This document shows, piece by piece, positions 55,448-64,000 of a stretch of 64,000 bases of DNA. A program made the translations under genes and the position numbers. The DNA comes from Rhodosorus marinus (taxonomy: Eukaryota > Rhodophyta > Stylonematophyceae > Stylonematales > Stylonemataceae): NCBI GenBank assembly GCA_029953675.1, contig JAMWBK010000007.1, positions 682,001 to 746,000 on the forward strand. Reading direction: 5' to 3'. A model generated the notes under the pieces. That model was not told the origin of the DNA and made no database searches. It was given only the letters and a program-made list of their open reading frames with translations. Every line of letters starts with the position of its first letter. Within the stretch, counting starts at the first letter, position 1.

Positions 55448-57459
55448 AACGGTTCAGTGTGGGAGAAATTATAAATTATTATGTAAGATTGTATGTAGCA
55501 CATTGTCCACGATACTCTAGCATTCAAAAATACACTGTATTTCTTGATTCTCTGTTATTGATTGATGCGATGACGTCTGAACTTGGTATGGGCGGCAATA
55601 CGACTGGGAAAGGGTCTAGAGAGTTTCACGGAATTTTTGGTAATATAGGTATTCAATGCCGGTGCCGATCACGTTGCGCGCTCCTCCACAAGGGGCGTCG
55701 GAAAATCCAAACTAAACGGTCGGCGCGAAAGGTTGTGGGTTCCATGGTAAGGAGCCGTTGTCACGCCTGTGTGCTACTCACTCAGCGGTTTTACGAATGC
55801 AGTCCAGTGAACAATTCTCAATCATTCCCTCAAGCGCCTACGTCTGGAAGAAAGATGTACGTCTCAACGGGCGTCTCGCGAAATTCGCCCTGGCAGGGCA
55901 GGGCGAGATCGACTTCCCGAGAATACAAAATAAGGAGCCGAGCACCGCGAGAGTTCTCCCCTGTCCCATCACACCACCAAAATCTACACACGCCCCTAAA
56001 GCATCGAAGCTTATGGAGGCCGGGGCGCAGTCAATCAACGAAAACAATCAAGGAAAAAGGAAAAAAACAAGGCGAGCAAAGGATACCATCAATCACAAGT
56101 CATCAATAAAAAGCACTTAACCCACACTTGGCTGCGCTACTCACGTCGTGAGCAAGTGTTGCCAAGCTCCTCCCCAGCGGAACGATCAGTATCCTACCCG
56201 TATCCGAACAGCATTGGTATCATCATGATACTTTTTTTCAGAGCCTATCTACCCTGAGGAGGCTAAAAGGAGCGATGATGACGCTTCCCAGTCTAACATT
56301 AAAGATGCTTTCTAGTGACATCGACATCCCGCTCCCGATCGCCTTCCGAAATCCCCCCCCTCCCCTGCCCCCCCGCCACTAGCACCACAAATTAGAGAAA
56401 TAAAGCTGCGAGTATCTCATTGCTAACCATAAGCTTTCCCTTGATATGCCGTCTTCTTACTTTTCTCGTTTTTGTAAATAATTTGATGCATTTAACCCTG
56501 GAATCCTGGAAACGAGGCACAAGCTTATCAAGACTGTTCTCCAATCATATACGAATAAATCCCAATATAGAAGCCCACACGCAACATCATTGGTCATAAA
56601 CAGTTCTATCCTTAATATTTTTACGTTATTTGGTTTTGTTTTGCCGTCAGCATGAGTCCCTGGCAGTGATTTGTAATAGAAATACATAGCACACACCTCC
56701 CTCCCGAACATTCATTGGCCCGTTCCAATGGTTGTTGTATGTCGTTGGTATGTCGACCAAGGAAGGTAACACTGGCCATGGATATAGGTAAAATTTTGCC
56801 CAAGGAAAATCAAACTACCAATCGCAATGTAATTGGTTCAAAAAGTAAATATTTTATAAATAAAAACCCTTTTTGTGATCGACTTTATCACCAATCTAAT
56901 ATCGTTTTTCAGTATTTTTCTAAATAGATTTGAAAGGGTGATTTCCGAGTTTCAAAAAAACAACAACACGGATGGTATTTTTTGATTGGAGGATTTTTCG
57001 TTGTACACTAGAAAAAAAGATGAAATAGCCGAACCTCAAAAGGATTATGTTTTGTAGTATTTATTTGATAGGTTTTACTATGTGTGAAAAACGAAGAGAT
57101 TTGTTTCCTTTTGAGACGATATGGTGCCGGACACCGAAAAATTATTACATTTTTGGGAACGGGCGGGAAACATTAGATGATCGATGAGTCCTTGGGTTTC
57201 TTGGCCCATTTCAGAGGGGGTCGGGGCGAGTGAGGCTATATAAGCATTAGGTGGATGAGAAGATCTTCGGAGAGGGAGGTGGGTTTTGGGGAGAGAGGTG
57301 ATGGTAAGGTCTGTTTGACTGTATATGAGGTGTTGTAGTACACTGTAGAAGAGGGAGTTCTTTTTTTGGATGGTTTCAATTTTTCGCTTGTTTTTGTTGG
57401 AATTGTTTTGGTATTTTTCTGGAGGAGGGGGGCGAAGGAAGGGAGAGGGGGTCAGAGCT
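55448..57459. other. Intergenic with a C-rich tract
   Basis: Overlapping frames at 55459-56120 (+) start with non-ATG codons or are low in complexity and match nothing. A C-rich tract at about 56353-56377 could form a G-quadruplex on the minus strand. The right end is the T-rich and G-rich leader of the lipase gene. Confidence 0.4.
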
Positions 57460-59322
57460 ATGGGTGGTGATTTGTCGAAGGCGGTTCCGTACGAGGACAG
57501 GCCGTTTCCAGCTAGAACAGCTCGGCCTTTGGTAAGTCTTCCTGGGAATATGTTGAGATTTGGACAGTCTGTCACGCTCGCCGCTGGGCTGTGGACGAGG
57601 AACTTGGTGACGTCAGCTGAGGAATCGGTGGAGAGCTCGATCAAATATCCGGTAAATTTTGAGCTGGATGAGATGACTCAAGAGACAAAGAGGGAATCAG
57701 GGCGATTCAGCATTGAGTTTGCGACGTTGGCGGCGCGACTGGCGTGTTTCTCGTATTTGGAAGGTGGTATGTATTGGCGGTCTGACACGAGACCGGTAGA
57801 TAGCTTCCACGTGACACACCCTTCCCAGTTTTCCATCGGGATGCTCGCTGCCTCGAACAAAATTCCTGCCTTCGTCCAGGGATTTGAACCAGATCTAATA
57901 CCGGAAAGCGTTGTCGTCAACGGTGAATCCGTACCTCTCGACACTCAGCTTGCGAGCGGATGGGGCAGGGTTAACTCTGGTTTGCTGAAGGAATTTGATT
58001 CGGATACCGACGTTGTCATCATGCACGACGTGAAGAAGGAGACGATCTATATCATGTGGCAGGGAACACAGTCAAATACGGATGCAATCAATGACGTACG
58101 ATTCTTGCCCCGCTACTGGCCCTATGGCAACAAAAGTTACTTCGCATCGGAGGGTTTTGTGAGAAGCCACGAGGCGGTGATCATGGACGTAAGGAACACT
58201 ATAGAGAAGCTGTGGAGTACGAATCAGTACAAGAAGATTTTCGTAGTGGGGCATAGTCTTGGAGGAATCTTGGCAAACCTCAACGCGCATGCGCTCTCCT
58301 ACCTCATGCAGAAGGAACTCGAAGAAACGGGCTTGCCCAAGGAGGAGAGGCTTGTTTGCTACACCTTTGGGGCGCCTAGGGGAATGACATGGGAGTTGAG
58401 GAATGACTACAACGAGCGTGTTCCCCACTCGTATCGGTTCCGAAACGATGAAGATATTGTCCCGAGGATTCCTTCGCCGAATAAGTACCATGCAGGAATC
58501 CCTATTATTTTGGATGAGCATCGTGTGGTTCTCAACTTCGATGAGAGCGCAATTTCGAGCTTCATAGACGACAAGTCGGAGATCAGCGAGGCGTTCTCAG
58601 ACCACCACATAAGCAGCTACCTTTCTCACATTATTGGGCTTCAAAGTCGATTGCGAGTCACACCAGAACAGTCCGACCAGATTGAAAAAGCTTTTGCAAG
58701 TTTAGTGGAGCCGACAGATCAAAAGCAGGCGTGGACTATATTGCAGCCCACTGAGAAATCTAAGACGAACCCGTTGGCCCGATATCTCAAGGTCGGGGTT
58801 GACCCTGTGCCTTTGCCGGCAGGGGTGAAGGCTATTCTTCAAGAAGCTTTTGGCAAGGAGAAGGTGACGGATGAAATCTGCGATAACTTGCTGTACTATT
58901 CGAGCAAACTCAACGAAACGCATATATTCGATCTGGAGAATTCGGAAGATGTGCAGGAGGTGTCAATTAATTGCTTCAGGACGTCGTTTTCGGAGCTCGT
59001 ACTGGAAAGTGACAAGGCTCTGAACATTGACAAACTGCGGTACCGTTTGGCCTTTGATCAGATGGATAGTGACAAGAATGGACTACTGTCTCCGAGGGAG
59101 TTCGTGCAAGCAGCGATGACGGTGAGGGGCGAAGGTGACCTGTCGAAGGAAACTGAAGATGAAGAAATTATCAACTCGCTACGGAAGGAGTTCAAAGAGT
59201 GCTACAACCACATGAAGGTTCCGTATCCTGAAGATCCGAACATGGAGCTTTCCACCGTCAGCTTCACCGAGTTTTACATATGGGCGAAGGAAAACAAGAT
59301 CGCCGCTGAGCAGCTGAGATGA
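57460..59322 (+). CDS. Class 3 lipase with C-terminal EF-hand
   Basis: An intronless gene of 620 residues from ATG 57460; an upstream in-frame ATG at 57370 would add 30 residues encoded by a T-rich, UTR-like leader. The start MGGDLSKAV fits an N-myristoylation site (Gly2, Ser6), so membrane attachment is possible. The lipase core has the nucleophile elbow VVGHSLGGILANL (Ser about 266), FGAPRGM and NDEDIVPRIPSP with the likely catalytic Asp. A histidine follows in the HRV or HHISSYL region. It should hydrolyse acyl esters of glycerolipids. Near residues 536-547 a canonical EF-hand loop, DSDKNGLLSPRE, suggests calcium control. Lipase-EF-hand fusions are unusual. A broken relative lies 1.7 kb downstream on the same strand. 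Confidence 0.9.
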   Translation: MGGDLSKAVPYEDRPFPARTARPLVSLPGNMLRFGQSVTLAAGLWTRNLVTSAEESVESSIKYPVNFELDEMTQETKRESGRFSIEFATLAARLACFSYLEGGMYWRSDTRPVDSFHVTHPSQFSIGMLAASNKIPAFVQGFEPDLIPESVVVNGESVPLDTQLASGWGRVNSGLLKEFDSDTDVVIMHDVKKETIYIMWQGTQSNTDAINDVRFLPRYWPYGNKSYFASEGFVRSHEAVIMDVRNTIEKLWSTNQYKKIFVVGHSLGGILANLNAHALSYLMQKELEETGLPKEERLVCYTFGAPRGMTWELRNDYNERVPHSYRFRNDEDIVPRIPSPNKYHAGIPIILDEHRVVLNFDESAISSFIDDKSEISEAFSDHHISSYLSHIIGLQSRLRVTPEQSDQIEKAFASLVEPTDQKQAWTILQPTEKSKTNPLARYLKVGVDPVPLPAGVKAILQEAFGKEKVTDEICDNLLYYSSKLNETHIFDLENSEDVQEVSINCFRTSFSELVLESDKALNIDKLRYRLAFDQMDSDKNGLLSPREFVQAAMTVRGEGDLSKETEDEEIINSLRKEFKECYNHMKVPYPEDPNMELSTVSFTEFYIWAKENKIAAEQLR

Positions 59323-59524
59323 ACCGTGGCAATCAGCAGAAGAATTTTAGTTGAGCGCAGACCATCGTTCGTAGTCCACTAGTTTCTCTCCTATGGGATT
59401 TCGCGTTTTCAAGTAGGCGAGAACATAACTCTCGTTACCGCATGCTCCATCCTCCAGTCAGTACCCAGTTGCTCTCTCTAGAGCACGTCAGCGCCCAACA
59501 TCCATAAACATATGTATTTCATTG

Positions 59525-59860
59525 TATCTCGCAGATGGCCAAGTATTTCATAACTGGTTTCGGTCTGCTACCGAGGAACAGATTCTATCTCCCGGTAAGA
59601 GCCTTTATGAATGCCAAGCCTGGATTGACCGTGGATTCCAAGAGGACGCATTCGACCTCTCCAGAATGATTGAAAATAGGTTTGACATAAGATACTTAGA
59701 CCAATCGTATCAGACTGGGCCCAACCCTGATTGGCCAATATCGAATGTCAATAAGGCAACATCGAACAGATTAGCAGATTCTTCGCTAGGCCGCGGTAAC
59801 CCAAAAACTCAACCGCAAGTACAATTTCCTGCTGTACGGGAAGCAGCTTTTGGAAGCTGA
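59525..59860 (+). CDS. Possible exon or gene remnant between lipase and repeats
   Basis: An open stretch of about 110 codons with coding-like composition (VFHNWFRSATEEQILSPGKS; YECQAWIDRGFQEDAFDLSR) and no ATG start. It could be an exon with acceptor TCTCGCAG at 59534. It is followed after about 80 bases by a short-type copy of the dispersed repeat family and may be the 5-prime part of that element. No family is recognised. Confidence 0.25.
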   Translation, partial: YLADGQVFHNWFRSATEEQILSPGKSLYECQAWIDRGFQEDAFDLSRMIENRFDIRYLDQSYQTGPNPDWPISNVNKATSNRLADSSLGRGNPKTQPQVQFPAVREAAFGS

Positions 59861-59924
59861 TACCCTCCACGTGACATGAAGTGTATCGACTTCAAAGAAA
59901 AGCTTGAAAACGACTATTTGGGTC

Positions 59925-60100
59925 GTCGACTCTATAGACTTCTCGTTGGCTCAACGAAGTGCTCCGTGAGCACCCCGACCGACTCTCCTCGCTCCTTACC
60001 CGTATGCATGTACTAGTCATCCCTTTGATTTACCTTCCCTTCCCCCCCCCCCCTTTTGGTTCCCTTTTAGTTTACGACTAACCCATTCATTTAAAGAGGC
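59925..60100 (+). repeat. Dispersed repeat family copy, short type
   Basis: Reads SRWLNEVLREHPDRLSSLLT on the + strand, close to the copy at 62.8 kb. It then diverges through a C-run into TTTAGTTTACGACTAACCCA, related to the conserved 3-prime module. Confidence 0.65.
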
Positions 60101-60817
60101 CAAAAGACAGTCGCGAGCATATCCTCCCAGCGAAGCAACCCAAACCTATCAATCATAAGAAACGTGGAACCAAAAGCTGATTTCCTTCCCATCGCGCCGT
60201 CTCTATTCAGAAACAACTAAAAACATTGAAATCAGGTTTCGATGCAACTTTTTTTTTTTTTCTCTCGAAAGAACGAATCAAAAAACCTACGATGATTGAG
60301 CAACTGATGGACTTTAAGCAGGAATGGAACGCCCCCCAAGGCTTGCTGCTTAGGATGAGAAGGTCTAAGAATGATTGGAGTGTAGCGATCATACATCCAA
60401 TGTGTATGCCACTTGAATAGGGTGGAGCCACAGTGCGAAATTTGATAGAGGCGACGCTCATGTTGAGTTTTTTTTTGATCAGAATCCGATGTGCGGTTTT
60501 GAGGGTGACGTGCTTTCCTTAGCCCTCCGCGCTCTGACTGAACGCGTGCAAGCGGCAAGTCTAGATATACAGCTTTTGTCTGTTCTGGATTTTGGATCGT
60601 GGCATGAGGACAATGACCTGCCAAACTACATGAAATGACCATGCTTTTGAAACCCCCTGGTCATCTTATCTGCTCTGCCCAGGCTTTTGGAGTGGTATGG
60701 ATAACGTCCATACGTAAATGGATAATTTTAGGGTCAGTCGACCTTAGATACAGTGCAAAAAAGTGTAGAAGTGTAAAAGTGTAAAAAGCTTAAAATTCTC
60801 AAGACGAACGAATGGTT
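60101..60817. other. Intergenic, no gene seen
   Basis: Overlapping frames at 60207-60642 show no family features. A small patch of the GTGTAAAA octamer found at 6.5 kb occurs at about 60770-60788, directly next to the following repeat copy. Confidence 0.4.
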
Positions 60818-61020
60818 TAATCGGAGGCTGAAAAAAAAACCCCGAGGGGAAAAAAAGACTAAGCGCGGCGAAGTACTCGCGCCTCCAACATCAAAGCGGC
60901 ATTCATGCGCCACAGCAGGAAACTTAAGCGGGTAAACAACGATTGAAGACGGTCAGGGCGTTCGCGGAACAACTCCCGAAGCCAGCGAGAACCAAGGAAA
61001 GCGATCCCGCAGCGAAATTC
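60818..61020 (-). repeat. Dispersed repeat family copy, short type
   Basis: On the minus strand it reads GSRWLRELFRERPDRLQSLF and MNAALMLEARVLRRA before a stop, almost the same as the 62.8 kb copy. It ends with CCCCTCGGGG and the GCCTCCGATTAAACCATTCG module. It lies head-to-head with the lipase pseudogene. Confidence 0.75.
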
Positions 61021-61039
61021 TCAAGAGGGTACGCATAAA

Positions 61040-61460
61040 TTGGGGTCCCCCCCTTGCCCCTTGGAGGATGGAGAGTTCAGTTGGAGTTTACACCCCGACC
61101 GTCACAGCAATCCATTGGGATGCTTCTTGCGGAGAGCAATTTCCTTCACTCTTCCAGGGAATTCGCGTGACTTCATCAGTCACGAGTACAATCGGAAACA
61201 CTCCAGGGGGACGGGAAAGATCGACTGGGTATCACAAAGGAGCATGAAAGTGACACGGATCTTATTGTACGACGTGGCTGCCGAGACCATCTATATCGTA
61301 ACAGGTACAAGGAACACAGTCTAGAAAGGATTTCCTCCAGACTGATCTGCGCTATTTTCCCCGCTACTGGCCTTATCACTACAAGGATGGCAGACGCTTA
61401 TTTGCCTCCCGAGGTTTCGTGAGGAGCCACGAGTCGGTGAGTGAGGATCTCATGATTTTG
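61040..61460 (+). pseudogene. Decayed copy of the class 3 lipase
   Basis: Fragments match the intact lipase in order but in different frames. PSQQSIGML is like PSQFSIGML; YDVAAETIYIV is like HDVKKETIYIM; then come GTRNT, DLRYFPRYWPY and FASRGFVRSHES, like DVRFLPRYWPY and FASEGFVRSHEA. Frameshifts and a TAG break the reading frame, and the nucleophile region and EF-hand are absent. The same order and strand suggest an old tandem duplication, now inactive. Confidence 0.82.
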
Positions 61461-61654
61461 CGCTCTTCAAGCCGTGGAATATCTGCCGCCCGTTCTCGCT
61501 TCGATTACCTTTTACGTGCACTAGCAGTGATTGGCGTGTTTGAGAACCTCCTTGATGTGAACAATGTTTAGCTCATGCGGAGCACAGCCGTGCACAGGGG
61601 CCGGCAGAGAGGCGAAGGACGCTCTTGTGGGAAAAGGATGAAATCTGCGAGAAC

Positions 61655-61760
61655 AAAACTCTGGAAGCGCGTGACTTCCAGAGTTTTCTCCTTCAGTAGT
61701 CTTTTGCTCTCCTCCTCTTTTTTCGGTCTCCGACTAGCACATTCGTTTCAGTAAAACTAC
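61655..61760 (+). repeat. Stem-loop plus conserved 3-prime module
   Basis: A perfect inverted repeat with 13-base arms (61655-61667 with 61675-61687, loop of seven) is followed by a pyrimidine stretch and CGGTCTCCGACTAGCACATT at 61724. The order hairpin, T-rich run, GTCTCCGA matches 19.7 kb. Confidence 0.65.
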
Positions 61761-62389
61761 GCCAGCATATTGAAGCTCCGTCCCAGCCACACCCGCTTGT
61801 CAGTATCATCAAGGTCAACTCAATACACAACTGAGCCGCTCGCAAACTCTCTGTCTGATCAAAGCTGTCTTGGAACTGATTTCCTCATGCGATTAGACTG
61901 GAGCAAGAAGGCCCTCCCCCCTGCGGAGCCTCCAACGTAGTGGCGAAAAGCTTCCTCACCCAAATCGAAACCCTCGAGACATCGCCGCCGCCGCGGTTCG
62001 ATCTCGCAGCAGAAGATGAAATGGTATTACTATCAAACGAATTGCTTCATTCCTGTGTAAAACATATTCACAAACTAAAAAGAATATGAAACCAATTTTT
62101 TTAAGCCGTAGCGCCTACACTTTGTATCCTTCTACCTTACCGAACTTCGCCATCGATCGGAATCCACAACTTTTGACGGCGTTTTGAGCTTGCGAGCGAA
62201 CTCAAGGAAACATGTCTTGGCTAATTTTTTTTCGCATGCAACAGTCATTTGCCCTCAACCACGGCCGATGATAGATAATGCTAGCTCGGCACCAAAAGAG
62301 ACGCCGCTTCATCCAGCGTCAAAACCGAGCTTTAGCTGATGTACTACAGTGTAAATCCATTCTGAGGAGTCTCACTGGTTCCTTGAAAA
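61761..62389. other. Intergenic, no gene seen
   Basis: No supportable frame, RNA or repeat was found in this stretch. Confidence 0.45.
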
Positions 62390-62612
62390 GGCAAGTTTTG
62401 GAGTGGCTTCGCAAAATGTGTTACTGACCATCCTGCCGAGTATCTTGTACTCTTACACCGGTTCAGTAGTCTATTTATAGAGAGCTTCCTGCAGCATTCT
62501 AGTGGCATGCTAGCCGATGCTCGCTACCAACGCCTTGGCTTGCACGCTTTTGTTACTCGTCTCCAGTTCGTATTAAGCCCTGCGTAGCGCGTATGGCTAT
62601 GCTAGTAGAACG
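62390..62612 (+). repeat. Dispersed repeat family copy, long type (3-prime part)
   Basis: GGAGTGGCTTCGCAAAATG, GGCTTGCACGCTTTTG and CCCTGCGTAGCGCGTATGGC occur in the same order as on the minus strand at 16.3 and 21.4 kb. Frames are broken. Confidence 0.65.
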
Positions 62613-62776
62613 ATCAACCACTTTGGGGATGAACGTGAATTGATTCGTATGCTAAGAGAACATCGCTAACATACCTGTAAAAATACAATAAAACCATCAA
62701 CCACTTTGGGGATGAACGTGAATTTACCATATGCTAATAGAACATCCCTAACATTCGTGCTTCGGCGCTAGCTCAT
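62613..62776. repeat. Tandem duplication of 82 bases
   Basis: ATCAACCACTTTGGGGATGA at 62613 recurs at 62695. The flanking ATGCTAA and AGAACATC words recur with the same spacing. The two copies are nearly identical, so the event is recent compared with the other repeats here. Confidence 0.85.
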
Positions 62777-62799
62777 CGCCTGGTACCTCTGGTCACTGA

Positions 62800-63025
62800 G
62801 TGCTTTGGGTTTATGGATTCCGTTGGTTCTCGTTGGCTTCGGGAATTGTTCCGCGAACGCCCTGATCGTCTGTCCTCGTTGTTTACCCGTTTAAGTTTCT
62901 TGCTGTGGCGTGTGAACGCTGCTTTTATGTTGGAGGCGCGATATCTTCGCAGCGCTCAGTCTCTTTTTTTCCCTTCGGGGTTCTTTCTTTCGGTCTCCGA
63001 TTAAACAAATTCATTCATTCAACAT
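62800..63025 (+). repeat. Dispersed repeat family copy, short type, best preserved
   Basis: The open frame 62813-63004 (63 residues) reads VGSRWLRELFRERPDRLSSL, then FTRLSFLLWRVNAAFMLEAR, then FFPSGFFLSVSD and a stop. The first ATG is at 62813. The stop overlaps the conserved GGTCTCCGATTAAACAAATT module, which is followed by ATTCATTCA. Whether this frame is ever translated is unknown. Confidence 0.7.
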
Positions 63026-64000
63026 GTTGACAACTGTAAAAATATCCGTCAAAATTTCCGAACGTATTCAATCAATGAAAAGGTAATAATGATTAGGTTT
63101 CAGTTTCTACGTCAGCGAACGACAGCTTGTCCCAATCTTTTTGATATCACAACTGTTGGCTTTCCTATCATAAACGCATAGTATCGCTTTAGCGATGCTC
63201 ACTTAGTTTATTTTGTCCGGAAACGCATTTGGTCTCGCCATCGATTTCCCGTGATTCCTCCACCCCCTCCCCCCCCGCCCATGGACTCTCGTCTGTTGCG
63301 GGAAGGCGAGCCCACCAATCTGAATAGAACTGATCTGAACCCAAAAAAACCTTTACAATCCATTTGCAGAACGGGATAAAATAGGCCATATACCATCAGA
63401 CGGTTCGCAACAACGAAAACGCTCCCCTTCATCAACTTGGAGATCGTTGCGTTGTTGTCCCACTCCGTTTCTTGAGGCTCGTTCGCTTACATCCAGCATC
63501 TTTCTCCCTTCTCAACGGTGTTCTTAGCCCTAGAAAATGGTCTCATATCCCGCCTCTCTGCATGTCGGCCAGATTCCTATTTCGATTTCGATGAAACGGA
63601 AATTTTTGAGGACGAGGGCAAATCAATACCAACACGCGTTGATAATAATAATACTTATTTTATCAAAATGATATACGGGGAAGGGGGGGGGGGAGAGGGG
63701 GTGGGAAAGAGGTCGAGGGCTCGACGGCTCCCGCTGAGCAGCTGAGCAGCCCTCGACCCTAACTTTCTTCTTGTTGGCATTCTTTCAAGAGTCTCGCAAA
63801 GGGGTCGATGGGAATCCTACATTGGACGAGAAAAACAGATATGGTGTACGAAATGAATTAGGGCGGTTTCGGGTACGGTGATGAAAAAGATTTTTTCATT
63901 TGTTTTTCTGGTTGACACTCTTGCATCAGGTGTGTGAGATGCGCCATTTGCAATTTGAGGGCAAAGGTGATTAAGTTCTGCAACAGCACACACCTGGGTA
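63026..64000. other. Right end of window, G-rich tract, no gene seen
   Basis: No supportable gene. G-tracts at about 63677-63703 could form a G-quadruplex. A C-run at 63261-63278 is a second low-complexity patch. A gene may begin beyond the window. Confidence 0.4.

Noticed and set aside
55459-56120. Basic + strand frames downstream of tRNA-Ser
   Set aside because: Two overlapping frames with non-ATG starts and mixed low-complexity composition; no splice pattern or family.
1-64000. CRISPR array, prophage or bacterial operon
   Set aside because: There are no regularly spaced identical repeats with unique spacers; introns, mitochondrial presequences and RPL5 show nuclear eukaryotic DNA.

Overview
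The window is nuclear DNA of a eukaryote, most likely a unicellular red alga or a close relative. The base composition is mixed. Genes are partly intronless (MetE, flavodoxin, NRAMP, lipase) and partly split by short GT-AG introns (about 70-470 nt), up to 11 exons in one gene. Three tRNA genes are present, with eukaryotic identities. Several short N-termini begin MAF-, MVAGF-, MDGAF- or MELSF-, with a phenylalanine within the first ten residues. This feature is known from plastid transit peptides of red algae and glaucophytes. The lineage call is an inference; no rRNA or plastid gene is present to prove it.

Layout. 0.7-2.5 kb: an NRAMP metal transporter (+). 3.3-5.3 kb: a spliced Omp85-type beta-barrel protein (+). 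6.4-7.5 kb: an octanucleotide minisatellite next to a decayed gene for a secreted EGF-like protein (-). 9.5-15.2 kb: three small genes with plastid-type leaders: flavodoxin (-), a Rieske-fold protein lacking its histidine ligands (-) and an unrecognised protein (+). 16-22 kb: sparse, with remnants of a dispersed repeat family and one small secreted cysteine-rich protein (+). 22.4-30.6 kb: B12-independent methionine synthase (-) and B12-dependent methylmalonyl-CoA mutase (-). 32-37 kb: ribosomal protein uL18/RPL5 (+) and a long WD-like, acidic, Gly/Ala-zipper protein (+). 37.3-39.9 kb: three + strand genes almost touching (Rpp21-like, class V aminotransferase/epimerase-like, DnaJ-type zinc-finger protein). 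40.2 kb: tRNA-Lys. 41.4-44.7 kb: small plastid-type genes including a DUF1995 protein. 45.5-47.5 kb: SGT1 (CS-SGS) (+) and a one-finger GATA protein (-). 49.0-51.7 kb: P5C dehydrogenase in 11 exons (+). 52.2 and 55.4 kb: tRNA-Ala and tRNA-Ser. 53.8-55.0 kb: an SPX protein with an unusual C-terminal domain (+). 57.4-59.3 kb: a class 3 lipase with an EF-hand (+). 59.5-63 kb: a lipase pseudogene and several copies of the dispersed repeat family.

Functionally the region mixes housekeeping genes (RPL5, Rpp21, SGT1, tRNAs), mitochondrial catabolism (methylmalonyl-CoA mutase, P5C dehydrogenase), metal and phosphate homeostasis (NRAMP, SPX, flavodoxin) and plastid proteins. There is no operon, phage, CRISPR or large secondary-metabolite cluster. 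The least explained items are the histidine-less Rieske-like plastid protein, the glycine-zipper acidic protein, the SPX fusion, the near-touching three-gene cluster and the repeat family with a conserved 3-prime module.
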